From: an uncultured Flavobacteriaceae bacterium
GTDB lineage: Bacteria; Bacteroidota; Bacteroidia; Flavobacteriales; Flavobacteriaceae
DNA length: 64,000 bases
Direction: 5' to 3'
Assembly (NCBI GenBank): GCA_947494825.1
Contig: CANLWN010000001.1
Span: 744,001-808,000 of the forward strand
A model generated the notes under the pieces. The model was given only the letters and a program-made list of their open reading frames with translations, ran no database searches and was not told the origin of the DNA. Below, piece by piece: positions 28,701 to 43,700 of the stretch (the stretch's first letter is position 1; each line of letters starts with the position of its first letter). A program made the translations under genes and the position numbers.

Positions 28701-31700
28701 CATCACTCACAACCTAACACTTAACACTGCCCACTGCCCACTGCCCACTGCCCACTGCCTACTGCCTACTGAACACTGCCTACTGAACACTGCCTACTGC
28801 GACTGTCCACTGAACACTGTTTAGATCTTCCGCCGTTTCCGCTCTTTCTTAATCAGCTCCAACTCCCGATTGGTCTGTCCGGCCACCGAAGTGTTCTCCT
28901 CCGCCCTTCGGATAAGATAAGGCATGACATCTCGCACGGGGCCAAAGGGTACATACTTGGCCACATTATAGCCCCGGGCCGCCAGGTTAAAAGAAATATG
29001 ATCGCTCATGCCGTACAATTGTCCAAAACCGATCCGTTCGTCGTCCTTGGCAATGTTTTTGGCCTCCATAAGGTCCATTAGGCGATAGCAACTGGCCTCA
29101 TTGTGTGTCCCTGAAAAAAGAGAGATGTTGTCCAGATGATCCAGAATATAGGCCACGGCCGCATCAAAATTGTCGTCCGAGGCTTTCTTTGAAGCACAGA
29201 TGGGCGTTGGATAAGCCCGTTCTTCCGCCCGCTCGTTCTCTTTTTCCATATAGGCGCCGCGAACCACCTTCACCCCTATTTTAAAATGGTCCTTAAGCGC
29301 CCTGGTGTGTAGTTTTTTCAGGTAATCCATACGGTCCCAACGGTACATTTGCAAGGTGTTGAAGACCACGGTCTTTTCCTTGTTGTATTTGCGCATCATC
29401 TCCTCTACCAATTGATCCGCGGCATCCTGCATCCAGCTTTCCTCTGCATCTATCAGCAGGGAGACCCCCAGTTCATGGGCTTTCTTACAGGTGGTGTCAA
29501 ACCGTTTTACCACCCTGTCCCATTCCTCCTGTTCTGTATGGGTCAGGGGTTTTCCCTCCCCAATTTTCTCGAACAGGGCAAACCTCCCGTAGCCGGTGGG
29601 TTTAAAAACGGCAAAGGGCATTGCTTTTTTTTCCTTTACAAAATCCAACAGTTTTAACGTCATTTCCAGGGCATCGTCCAAGGGATCTTCACTGTCCTTT
29701 CCCTCCACGGAGTAGTCCAAAACGGAATAGACGCCCTTTTCCCACATTTTGTCCACTACAGGCATGCAATCCCCTTCGCTTACCCCTCCGCAGAAATGGT
29801 CAAAAACGGTGGCCCTGATCAATCCGTCTACCGGGAGATGTGCCTTAATGGCAAAATTGGTGACCGCCGTGCCAATTTTCACCAAGGGTTCATTGGCGAT
29901 CAACTTGAACAAAAAATAAGCGCGCTCCAGTTCAGAATCTGTTTTTAGGGCAAATGCCGTTGCGGTATCTTCAAAAAATCGTGACATTTTTATCAATTTT
30001 CAAACGATTCAAATATAATCAGCAAAATTGTATTCCTATGATTAAAAATAAGCTTTATTTTGCGGGTTGGAAGCCGTAGTAAATGGAATCGATTACCACA
30101 TCCGAATACGCCGTACATTTTAATGACCGGGCCTTTGAAGCTTTGAATGCCCACCTGGCCAAGACCGGGTATTCCAAGCTTTTTATCCTAGTGGATGAAA
30201 ATACCCATGAACATTGTTTGCCCACCTTTTTGGCACAATTGTCCGGGGATTATCCTATAGAGATTATAGAGATCGAATCGGGGGAAATGCATAAGACCAT
30301 TGATACCTGTACCCAGGTCTGGGGGGCCATATCAGATCTGGACGGAGACCGCAAAAGCCTTATGATCAATCTTGGTGGCGGAGTGGTCACGGACCTTGGT
30401 GGCTTTGTGGCCTCGGCCTATAAACGCGGCATCGCCTTTATCAATGTACCCACTACCCTACTGGCCATGGTAGATGCCTCCATTGGGGGAAAGACTGGTG
30501 TGGATCTGGGCAGTCTGAAGAACCAGATCGGAGTCATCAATCAGCCGCAAATGGTGCTGGTGGTTACCGACTTTTTGCAAACCTTGGAGGGAAGGCAACT
30601 CCACAGCGGCTTTGCCGAAATGTTGAAGCATGGCCTAATTCGGGATCAGGCCTATTGGGAAAGCTTAAAATTGGTTTCGGACTTTCAGGATATAGATCAA
30701 TTGATTTATAATTCCATACAGATCAAAAACGAGGTGGTATTACAAGACCCTACGGAGCAACATCTTCGTAAGATTTTGAACTACGGACACACCCTGGGCC
30801 ACGCCATTGAATCCTATTTTTTGGAAAGCAAGGAACACGACCTTTTGTTGCACGGGGAAGCGATTGCCGTGGGCATGGTACTCGAAGCCTATCTGTCCTC
30901 CGTTCTGGAAGGCCTTTCCAAACCCGCGTTAAACGACATCAAAAATACCTTCCTCTTCCGTTATGAACAGGTGGACTTTTCAGCGGCAGACATCGATCAA
31001 ATTTTGGATTTACTCAAATTTGATAAGAAAAATTCGCACGGAAATATTAATTTTGTATTGCTCCGGGGGATTGGTGAAACTGCCATTGACGTACAAGTAC
31101 CCCATCAATTGTTTGCAGAGGCCTTCGCTTACTACAAAGAATAGGAACTACATATACTTAAAATATGCATTTGACAACTCTTTGAAACAATCAAAGGGAA
31201 AAATTTATAGTTTAGGAATAGCAAATGCCAATTAACCATACTCCCGACTATGAAACGCATACTTGTAGATTACAAAAAGTTGAGCCATGAGGTCGCGGCC
31301 CTATTGATCGAGACCTACCCACATGGATATGGGGACAGTGACATCATCGCATTCAAAAATGCTAAAGGTGAGATTATTGAAACGGTAGAGCTTAGAACAG
31401 AGGATACGCTCTATTTGGTAAAGATCAGCAAAAGCCTTTCCAATTTCATTGCCAATTTTGAAGATGCCGTGGAAAAGGAATTAGGGGATAAACAACTTCC
31501 CGATGAATCGCGTTTGGGTCCAAAGGATATTGAATTGGAATTCAACGGGGATCAAGATTTGGAAGAGGACAAGGATTTTGATTGAAGTTACAGATAGCGC
31601 TCCGCAATGATCTTTCTATGGTGTTCCTGATGCCCACAGATCACGAAACCAAGACCACCCACGGTCCATGGGATTTCGCTTGCAATCCCCCCACGTTTTA

Positions 31701-34700
31701 GTTTTTCCACATCCAGTCCATCAAATACGGCTAAAGTACATTTCCTGACCAAAGTATATTCCGCTATAAGGTCCTCCTTGCTTCGTTTGCCTGCATTGGA
31801 TTCCTGAATATAACCGTTCTGTTCAAAACCCGCCAAGGGCGTACGGTCATTTCTGGAAAAGCGAAAGGCCCTATACTGAAATACGCGTTCCGCATCAATG
31901 ATATGTACCAGTACTTCGGCCAGTGTCCATTTGCCTTCGGAATAGGCGTATGGCAATTTTTCATCCGGGATGGCCTCCATGAAAGCCAGGAAATCATCCA
32001 TGCCCAGACTTAGGCTAGGCATTAGTTCCACATCGGCCTCCAGCGCATTTAGATAGGTAGTATAAAACTGCTCAAACTCGTAGACTTCCAGTTCTGATTT
32101 TCTCATGCATAAAAATAAAAAACCCGTACGTTTTAGTGCACAGGTTTTGTGTTATTTTAAAGGACGGGCTTACATTTCGTTGAAAATGGTATGCATTAAA
32201 CGTTTTTTGTCGTTAATGCTCTCCTCTAGGGAAATCATAGTCTCCGTCCTACTGATACCGTCTATATCATCAATTTTAAAGATAATGTTTTTGGCATGGT
32301 TCGTATCCTTTGCACGGATCTTACAAAAGATATTGAATTTTCCGGTGGTGATGTGGGCTACGGTAACATAAGGTATCTGATTGAGCCGCTCCAAAACAAA
32401 TTTGGTCTGGTGCGTCTTCTCCAGAAAAATGCCCACGTAGGCGATAAAGGCGTAGTCCAGTTTTACATAATCGAGTGTTAGGGAAGAGCCCCTAATAATA
32501 CCTGCCTCTTCCATTTTCTTTACACGTACATGAACGGTCCCTGCCGAAATCAGCAATTTTTTGGCAATATCGGTAAATGGAGTCCTGGTATTGTCGATCA
32601 ACATATCCAAAATCTGGTGATCTATTTCGTCCAATTTTACTTTTGTCATATTTTCATAGTATTTCGAACAAAAATAAAAAATTAAGAAAATAAATGTAAC
32701 AAATATTGGTTTTTTTTATCAAAAATGTAATGTTTTGCAGATTTCCAAGCGTTTCTATCAATGCTTATAACAGCTTCATAAGCTTCATATTAGCTCTTAG
32801 CAGGGTTAAATCCTTGTCATTTAAACAGTTATACCTTTCATGGCCGTAATATTGATCCAGCTTCCCGATTTTCTCAACATGCGGCTCAAATACTATCTTC
32901 CTGTCCTGCAGTACCTCCTTGAACAGAACACCCATGGCCTCATCCTTTTTGTAATCCGTATTAAGGACTGCTATGTTTTGGATAAGGATGTCTACGAAAC
33001 GCTTGCCATTTTCCGGAATATTATGGTATGCCTCCTGGGTATATCCCGAAAGTTCTCCGTAGGCTATCGCCTTAACTCCACTTAATAGGGCGTGCCAAAT
33101 GTACTTTCTGGTATGTTCCCTAGCATAGTCCCCTGGAAAATGTCCCGCCTCAAAAAGGACGGTAGGGGTATGTAACATCTGAAAGGTATCGCCCACACAG
33201 TTGGGGTTAAACGCGTCATCATAACGTCCTACTTGACCAGGAATCAGCGCTTGTAACTCCCGGTTCATCGCCACGACCAACTTCATGCTTAAGGCCCGGG
33301 TCTTTGAAACGGTACGGGCCTCATCGTGTGCCGGTGCCAAAAAGGAGACCGTAGCCGGCAAGGACGTTTCCCCTACATTGAAAATAGTCCTTTGGTCATG
33401 CAGGTTAAAGCAGTAATCGGGACCAAAGGTATCATAGACCTTTCGCAAAATCCCACTTTCAGGTTGAGTGAGTGCCTGCGCATCCCTGTTAAGGTCTACC
33501 CCATTTGCATTGACCCTGGTATAGGCCACTGCTCCATCCGGATTGAGCATGGGGATAATCTGAAAGGTGCACGAGACTTTAATGGTCTCGGCCAAAGGCG
33601 AGGTGCCCAAAAGGAAATTTACAAAATCCATGGTCGCTTTTGTGGTGGTGGACTCGTTACCGTGCATTTGCGACCACATCAAAATCTTAATGGGACCCTT
33701 ACCAAGGGTCCAAAGTTCAATAGGTCTTCCTTGAACCGAACGCCCCACCAGGGTGGATTTGATCTTCACTGGGGTATGTTCCAAAAAAAGTTGTACATCC
33801 TCCCATACCACATAGCGATCTGTTATCGCCTTTGCCTTAACCGATTCAAAACTGACCATTGTCCGTATACTTTGTGTCCACAAAAGTAACTCCAAAATTT
33901 ATTACAATTGTAATGCTTTTTTACATTTGTATACAGCATTTTGCCTCGGAAAGCCGATAAAAATATACATCCGTAAACATTTTTTACATCGCCATAACAA
34001 AAAGTTATTTTGAACACATAACTATTTTTAAAAGAATCTATTATTTATTTTTATATAAACTTTTACTTTATATATTGTTATTAATTGATATCGTTTATTC
34101 GAGCGAAATATCCCGACTTTTGCTTATTTTTGGGGAACAAATGTTACAATGGTAAACTCGTCGGATTTTATTGAACGTCTGGAAAAAATCATGGGGTATT
34201 ACGGGCTTTCCGCCTCTGCTTTTGCCGACAAGATTCGGGTACAGCGTTCCAGTATTTCACATCTACTTACCGGAAGAAACAAACCGAGTTTGGAATTTGT
34301 GATGAAGGTGATCAAAACTTTTCCCGAAGTTAATCTCTATTGGCTTTTAAACGGCAAGGGGGGCTTTCCCGCTTCGTCCAAACCAGATTCCCCTACCCCT
34401 AAAGTTGTGGATAGCATACATGAAGGTACTGTTGCTGGCGCCAGGACCATAAAAAAAATAGTGATTTTCTACGATGACGGCAGTTTTGAGTCGTACGAAA
34501 CCAAAAAATAACCTCCCCTTTTTATTGAAATTATTCCATGGTAGATCAGGGCTAATTTCTTAATTTGTGACCATGATAAAACCCATTATACCCCTCCTTT
34601 CCCTGTTACTGTTTTGCGTATCGTGCTATAGTCCGCAACGTGATTGCGAATCGTACAGAACCGGGACGTTTCGGTTCGACTATGAACTGGAAGGCGTACT

Positions 34701-37700
34701 CAAATCAGGGACTTTTACCAGAACAGATGCATACAGCATTGAATTTTTTGAGCATAAGACCGATAGTGCAAACGTAAAATGGATAAATGATTGCGAGTTT
34801 GTCCTTAGACCTTTGGACAACAAGGCCGCCATACATTACAAGATCATCTCCACAACGGATAGCAGCTATACCTTTGAGTATAAAAGAGCCGTCAAAGATC
34901 CTAAAAAGAAATTGATCGTCAAAAAAGGAACCGCCATAAAAACCGACTAAAATGTTTGAAATTTTTGCAAGTGCCGACGCTTGGATCGCGTTGTTGACCC
35001 TTACTTTTCTAGAAATTGTATTAGGAATAGACAACATCATCTTTATTTCAATAGCTGCAGGAAAACTGGAAAAGAGTCAGCGAAAAAAAGCCACGAACCT
35101 TGGCTTGTTCCTTGCCATGGGCATGCGCATTGTACTGCTTTTTGGCATTACGCTCCTAACCTCCATGAAGAAGCCTTTTTGGATTCTTGATGGAGACTGG
35201 ATCTCTGGCGGCATCAGCGGCCAGGCGCTTATTTTGTTCGGAGGGGGGCTATTTTTATTGTATAAGAGCACCCGGGAAATCCATGAAAAAATAGAGGATA
35301 AAGGGCATGACGAGCGTGAGGTAAAAAGTCAGCGCTCCTCCTCCCTGAGCAGCGCCATCCTGCAAATAACCATCATTAACATCGTTTTTTCCTTCGATTC
35401 AATTCTGACGGCCATAGGGATGACCAACGGGATATCCCCTAATCCCAATGACGCCCTCATACTTATGATCGTAGCCGTGGTGATCTCCGTTATCATCATG
35501 ATGTTGTTTGCCAATCCTGTGGGCGAGTTTGTGAACCGACACCCTTCCATTCAGGTATTGGGGCTGTCCTTTCTGATCTTGATCGGTTTTATGTTGATCG
35601 CAGAATCGGCCCACCTATCACATTTGGTGGTATTTGGTAACGAGGTGGGCACCATTCCAAAAGGGTACCTATACTTCTCCATTACCTTCTCCCTTATGGT
35701 GGAATTCTTTAATATGCGAATACGAAAAAAACCCATTCCCCAGGAGATTGATGAATAATAAGAAGGGATTAGACCAAAAAATTGCGGTACGGGACCTTAG
35801 GTGGACTAGTTGGGCCTACTGAATACCATTTCAGGATTGGACTTCTTGGCCTTCTTAAATTCCCTGAATTGCTGTTGCTGCTGTTTTACGGTAAGGGTAC
35901 TACCATCCGGGCTCCAACCGGGTGGGCCAAAAATGTACATGAGGGCATGTGTAAGTTTTTTGGCCTTTTTAACGTCGTTGAAAATATCCTTGAATTCGTG
36001 TGTTAGGATGACCACTGGGTTATGTGAGTTAGGTGCGTGGATTACGCCGTACTTAACATCGATGGTATCATCAAGTTCTTTCCAAGTGCCGAATATCTTG
36101 TCAAAAATATTCAAAAAGCCCCCATGGTTCTTATCCAAATACTCCACGTTCTGCGCATGGTGGACCTGATGCATCGTATGGGTATTGAAAATCTTTTCTA
36201 TAAACCCCATCTTGGGCACGTATACCGAGTGCAACTGAAATTGCCATAAGGCCTCAATACCCAAACAAACCACGACCATTTCCGGAGGAAAGCCCAAAGC
36301 GGGCATCCACATGTAGAAGAGTGGTTTGTACAAGATAGTGAACCATCCGTTTCGAACGGCGGTCCCCAAATTGTAATTGTCCGAAGAATGGTGCACGATA
36401 TGGGCGGCCCAAAGGATTCTAATCTCGTGATTGGCCCTATGGAACCAGTAGTAGGTGAAATCGTCCGCAAATTGGCACAGCAACCACACATACCAAGCAT
36501 AACCAAAGGAGGCATAGCCCAATATATTGGTCCTTACGCCCGTAGCATCCATGGGATTAAAAAAGTCGTAGACGAAGTTGAAAATAACGATTGCGGAAAC
36601 CACTTTGATCAAGGGCGCTATGATGGCCGAGCCCAGGCCCATAAAACCACTGGCAAACAAATCCTTCCATTCGTATAAATGGTCATCACCATGGGTCTTG
36701 CTATACGTTAATTCCAGCAATATAAAAGCAATAAAACAAGGTACACCGTAAACTAACGGGTTAGTAAAATCCATATAAGGGCGATTTTTGACGAATATAG
36801 TTATATTTCATATAAATGGGTCGCAAGCTTTTCATAAACCACTAAAAAAGTGTGGTTTGGTCAGTGCCCTGGCCGTTTGGACCCCCATTTTTTTTATCGG
36901 GCACTACGTTTTCCTCATCGATCACTTCAATATCTTTGGTGTCGTGAGGTTCGGGTTCCTCATACGGCAAAGGGTCCAACGAATTTACACTCTTTACCTT
37001 ATCCGTGGTCAGTTGATTACCTAAAGCTTTTATTCCTTTTATCGTTATAAAATTCTCTAAATCAATTGTTTGATTTTGTTTTGATTCTTTCCCTCTTGGT
37101 TTGCTAAACTCCACTTCAGCTACTGGCCTCCAATCCGTGGAGACCAATTCCAAATAGGATTTTGGATGTTCCGTAATAAAGAGTTCCTCTTTATTTCCGC
37201 TCTCAATGATGAACCGCTTAACATAATAACGTTCTTTTTCACCATCATAATATATGGCGGACAAAGGTTTTTTGGGATTCCACTTTTCCAGCACTAACAT
37301 CTCTTCGTCAAACCGTGTTGAAAGGTTGGGCGCCACTGTCTTGGCAATTCCTTTTTGCGTTATGATCAGCAAGAGGTCCTCTCCCCTAAATTCACCGAGC
37401 AATTCACCCCTTCCATCCACGTTTAAACGTCTTACCACCTCATCGAACCAAATTTTTCGTGGCTTTAGGGTAGATACACCCTGTTCCTTTAATTCGATGC
37501 GTTTAACAGCATATTTTGTAACCAGGTTCCCTTTGGAGGCCCTGCCTTTTATGAGCACATCCGCAAAGTCCAGGTCCCACTTCAATTTTTTGATGCTTCC
37601 CACCTGTCTTAGGTTTACCGTAATGGTCTCTGCCTCCCCATTGGGATTGGCAGAAAAATAATATACCGTGGTAAGTGGCTTTCCATTGGCCAGGTCATAC

Positions 37701-40700
37701 ATTTTATCCCGGGTTATGGAGGTGACATTAAAGCGTTTAATATAACTAGGGCCGCCTTTTCCATCCTTGTAGACCATGTTATAGGTAGTACGGCTATCCC
37801 GTTTTTTGAAAACGGCGACATGTATGATATGCTTCCCTACAAAGGTCTTGGCATCTACCTTGGTCACCATCATTTTGCCATCTTGCGTAAATACGATGAT
37901 ATCGTCTATATCACTGCAATCCGTTACATATTCATCACGACGCAGTGAGGTACCTACAAAACCTTCTTCGCGGTTTACATAAAGTTTAGTGTTCCTGATG
38001 ACCACTTTGGTGGCTTCGATGTCATCAAAAATTCGGATTTCCGATTTACGTTCCCGACCTTTACCGTATTTGGACTTCAAGCTTTTGAAGTAGTCAATCG
38101 CAAAATCTATCAAATGGGCCAGATGATGCTTTACCTCGGCAATTTTTGCCTCGAGGCTCTCAATATGTTGTTGGGCCTTATCAAGATCAAACTTGGAAAT
38201 ACGCTTGATCCTAATCTCGGTCAACCGCACAATATCATCCTCGGTGACCGCTCTTCTCAAATGTTTTGTATGCGGTTTTAGACCTTTATCTATGGCACCC
38301 AATACCCCCTCCCAGGTTTCTTCCTCTTCGATGTCCCTATAGATTCGATTCTCAATAAAAATACGCTCAAGCGATGCAAAATGCCACTGTTCCTCCAACT
38401 CGGCCAACTGGATCTCCAATTCGGCCTTCAACAGTTCTACGGTAAGGTCCGCCGATCGTTTTAGCATTTCCGAAACTCCGATAAACAGTGGTTTGTTATC
38501 CTCAATAATGCATCCCAGTGGAGAAATTGAGGACTCACAGGAAGTAAAGGCATATAGGGCATCAATGGTCTTATCCGGAGATATCCCGCTTGGCAGGTGG
38601 ACCAAAATTTCTACTTCGGCGGCCGTATTGTCCTCAATTTTCTTGATCTTGATTTTACCCTTGTCATTGGCCTTGAGGATGGAGTCTATCAGCGAGGAGG
38701 TGTTGGTCCCATGTGGTATTTCACTGATTACCAGGGTATTTTTGTCGAGCTGGGAAATCTTGGCCCGTACCCGAATCTTGCCGCCCCGCATCCCGTCGTT
38801 ATAATTGCCCACATCGATGATGCCCGCCGTAGGAAAATCGGGAAACAACTTAAAACGCTGCCCTCTTAGGTGTTTTATGGAGGCATCGATCAACTCTTTA
38901 AAATTGTGTGGTAGGATTTTGGTAGAGAGCCCCACCGCTATTCCTTCGGCACCTTGGGCCAAAAGCAAGGGGAATTTTACCGGAAGGTTTACGGGCTCCT
39001 TCTTTCTTCCATCATAGGAAAGCTGCCACTCCGTAATTTTTGGACTAAAGACCACCTCCAGCCCAAATTTGGATAGGCGTGCCTCTATATATCGGGAAGC
39101 GGCCGCCCTATCCCCTGTTAAGATATTGCCCCAGTTTCCTTGGGTATCTATCAACAGGTCCTTTTGCCCAATTTGCACCATGGCATCGGCTATACTGGCA
39201 TCGCCATGCGGGTGGTACTGCATGGTATGGCCCACAACATTGGCCACTTTGTTGTACCTGCCGTCATCCAGCTCCTTCAGGGCATGCATTATCCTGCGCT
39301 GTACCGGTTTAAAACCGTCTTCTATGGCGGGTACCGCACGCTCCAAAATAACATAGGAAGCGTAGTCCAAAAACCAATCCTTGTACATTCCCGTAACCTT
39401 GGTCAGGGTTTCCTGGGAGCCCTCGGGATGTGCGTTTTCCGCTTCGTTCAAATCTTCATTCTCTTCCATAAAGGAAAATCAAGTATTGTATTGTTTTATA
39501 GTTTATTATCTTCTACTAAGTCTATTTCCACTTTAAGATTTTTTATGATAAATTCCTGTCGGTCAGGCGTATTTTTTCCCATATAAAACTGCAATAATTG
39601 CTCTATGGACATGGCCTTGTCGAGCATTACGGGTTCCAAACGAATATCATCCCCTATAAAATGCTTAAACTCATCGGGAGATATTTCACCCAAGCCCTTA
39701 AATCGGGTAATCTCCGGTTTTCCGGATAATTTGTCCATGGCCGCCCTTTTCTCCTCTTCACTGTAGCAATAGATGGTTTCCTTTTTATTCCGCACCCGGA
39801 ACAGGGGTGTCTGTAGAATATACAAATGGTTCTCCTTGATCAGTTCCGGAAAAAACTGCAGAAAGAAGGTAATAAGCAAGAGGCGTATGTGCATCCCGTC
39901 CACGTCTGCATCGGTAGCGATCACTATATTGTTATAACGGAGTCCTTCCATGGATTCCTCAATATTCAGCGCTGCCTGCAAAAGATTGAATTCCTCGTTC
40001 TCGTAAACGATTTTCTTGGTCATGCCATACGAGTTCAAGGGTTTTCCCCTAAGGCTAAAAACAGCCTGGGTATTGACATCCCGGGACTTGGTAATGGAAC
40101 CTGAAGCGGAATCGCCCTCCGTAATGAACAAGGTGGTCTCCAAATTACGATCGTTCTTCATATCACCGAGATGCACACGGCAATCCCGTAATTTTTTGTT
40201 GTGAAGACTGGCCTTCTTTGCCCGTTCCCGTGCCAATTTCCGTATGCCGGAAAGATCTTTGCGTTCCTTTTCGGCCTGAAGGATCTTACGTTGCAATTTC
40301 TCCGCGGTCTCCGGGTTCTTGTGGAGATAGTTGTCCAGATAGCGGCCTATAAAATCATTGATATAAGTGCGCACAGTGGGCATTTTACCGCCCATATCCG
40401 TTGAACCCAATTTGGTCTTGGTCTGGCTTTCGAATACCGGTTCCATTACCTTTATGGATATTGCGGAGATGATAGACTTGCGTATGTCCGATGCTTCGTA
40501 GTTCTTGCCGTAAAAGTCCCGGATGGTCTTAACAAGGGCCTCCCTAAATGCTGCCTGATGTGTCCCCCCTTGGGTGGTATGCTGTCCATTTACGAAGGAA
40601 TGGTACTCCTCGCTGTACTGCGTTTTACTATGGGTTAGGGCCACCTCGATATCATCACCTTTTAAATGGATGATCGGATACAGCATATCCCCTGCACTGT

Positions 40701-43700
40701 TGTTGTCCTCCAGGAGGTCCTTTAGGCCGTTTTCAGAAAAGAACTTTTCGCCATTGAAAACAATGGTAAGCCCTGGGTTCAGGTATACATAGTTCTTGAG
40801 CATTCGCTCTACATACTCGTTCCGGTACTTGTACTTTTTAAAAATATGCTCGTCGGGGACAAAGGAAACTTTGGTACCCTTGCGCTTGGATGTTTCAACA
40901 GGGCCCTCCTCCAAGGTAAGATTCCCCTGGTTGAACTCGGCCGTCTTTAATTTGCTTTCCCGGGAAGACTCTACCTTAAAGAAGGAAGACAGTGCATTAA
41001 CGGCCTTGGTACCTACCCCGTTGAGCCCGACCGACTTTTTAAAGGCGCGGGTATCGTATTTGCCCCCTGTGTTCATCTTTGAGACCACATCCACCACCTT
41101 TCCCAAGGGAATGCCACGTCCGTAATCGCGCACATGGACTGTATGGTCCTTTATGGTAATTTCAATGGTTTTCCCCGCCCCCATGACAAATTCATCAATG
41201 GAATTGTCAATGACCTCTTTTAGAAGAATATAAATACCGTCATCCGCAGAGGAGCCATCGCCCAACTTGCCAATATACATCCCGGGACGCATACGGATAT
41301 GCTCCTTCCAATCCAGGGAACGGATGTTTTCTTCGGTATATTGGGAGTTTGCTGACATAAATGGGGGCTTTAAAGCTAATGGTCGCTAATATAACAAGTG
41401 TTCCAAAAAGATAAAACCTATCCCTGTTAAAGTAATTAACAAAGAAAAACAGCTTTTTGTTGATATAGTTATTAGCGGGGAGAGTGAATTGGACAACTAC
41501 ACATTGAATCTAAAATGCATCACATCGCCGTCCTGGACCACATAGTCCTTGCCCTCTACACGCATTTTTCCGGCCTCCTTAACTTTGGCCTCGCTGCCGT
41601 AGGACTCATAATCCGCGTAGGAAATGACCTCGGCCCGGATAAACCCTTTTTCAAAATCGGTATGGATGACCCCGGCCGCCTGTGGCGCTGTGGCACCTAC
41701 GGGAATGGTCCAGGCCCTCACCTCCTTTACCCCGGCGGTAAAATAGGTCTCCAGATCCAATAAGGTATAGGCGCCCCGTATCAATTTGGCCGACCCAGGT
41801 TCACTGAGTCCCATATCTTCCAGGAAGAGCTGTCGCTCCTCATAGGTCTCCAGTTCCGCGATATCGGCCTCGGTACCTACGGCGAGGTAGATGACTTCTG
41901 CATTCTCACCAGCAACCGCTTCCTTTACCTTTTCCACATAGGTATTTCCATTGACCGCCGAGGCTTCGTCCACATTGCAGACATACATGACGGGTTTATC
42001 GGTGATGCACTGCAAGGGATTCACATAGGCTTGTCGGTCGTCCTTTTCAATGGCTATGGCACGTACCGAGGTGCCAGATTCCAGCCCTTCTTTCAGTTTC
42101 AACAAAACGGCCTCTTCCTTTTGCGCTTCTTTATTTCCGGTTTTGGCGGCACGTTTTACTTTGTCGAGTTTCTTTTCTACCGTTTCCAGGTCCTTGAGCT
42201 GCAATTCCATATCTATGGTCTCCTTGTCCCTAATGGGATCTATGGAACCATCAACGTGCACAACGTTATCATTGTCAAAACAGCGCAGCACGTGCAAAAT
42301 GGCATCGGTTTCACGAATATTTCCCAAAAACTGGTTTCCCAGTCCTTCACCCTTACTAGCGCCTTTTACCAATCCGGCAATATCCACAATTTCTACCGTG
42401 GCAGGCTGTACCCGCTCCGGATGTACCAATTCCTCCAGTTTTTCCAAGCGGGAATCGGGTACGTTTACCACACCAATATTGGGTTCAATGGTACAAAAAG
42501 GAAAATTTGCGCTTTGCGCCTTGGCGTTGGACAAACAATTAAAAAGGGTCGATTTTCCTACATTGGGCAATCCTACGATACCTGCTTTCATTCCTTAGGG
42601 TGCTATTTTGGGTGCAAATATAGTTTTTACAACGGTATTTGGAAGCATCCCCGGTAAAACAAAAAATCGGCTTAATTTATCCGCTCCAAACCGATCGGAA
42701 ATTTTTTCCTTTCCACATCCAATCTATCTTTGTGACCGTAACAATTTTAGGGATGGCTCGTCTACCTCTCTCAATCACGTGACAAATGAACAAGACCCTA
42801 ATTTTATCCTTTTTACTGGTCCTCAACGGCCATTTCCTTCAGGCACAACTGCTTAGCGGTAAAATAATCGATAAGGAAACTAAGGAACCGGTGCCCTATG
42901 CCACGGTTCAGCTCAGTGACAACAGTGGGGTAATCTCCAACGAGGAAGGCTATTTCACCATAGACCTTGGTAATACCCTTGCTCCCAACCTTAGGATTTC
43001 CTGTTTGGGCTATACCCAAAAGGTCCTTTCCCTAGACGCATTTGAGAAGGCCAATTACATCATTGCCCTTGACGAGTCTGCATTGCAGCTCAACGAAGTT
43101 TTCGTAAGTAACAAAACTCCCAATGCCGATGCCATCATCGCCAAGGTGCGGTCCAGGGTCAAGGAGAACTACGGGGTGGGGCCCTTGAGCCACGAGCTGT
43201 TCTATCGGGAGTCCGCCTATATCGACTTCGCCCGTCTCGATGTGGAGGTAGAACGGGCCTCCCATGTGGAAAAAGACCAGATCAAAGGGGCCAACATCAG
43301 TCTGGATTCCCTGGCAAATGTCATCGTGAACAGTAAGGCGGTCCACTTCACCGACTTCAAAGGGGATTTGCACGTAAAGGACAGGGAAAACCTGAAGCTG
43401 AGCGTGGACAAGGCCACAACCCTAATCGACAGCAAACGGGATTTTTCCATTGAAAATGTCCAAAAGAAAGCGCAGGATATCGTGCTCAAGTATCTGGATA
43501 CCACCAAAACCTATAAATTAAAGACAGGGCTGTTCAAAATAGAGGATTCCCTCTCCTTAAACGAGGAATCGGGAAGCGACAAAGACGAGTATAAGATTTC
43601 CTACCTAAAATCAGAGACCGAGGAAGTTCTAAAAACTTCACAGCTCTACGACGGCTCCTTTCTGAACCGGATTTTGGATGCCAAATATTACAACTATTCC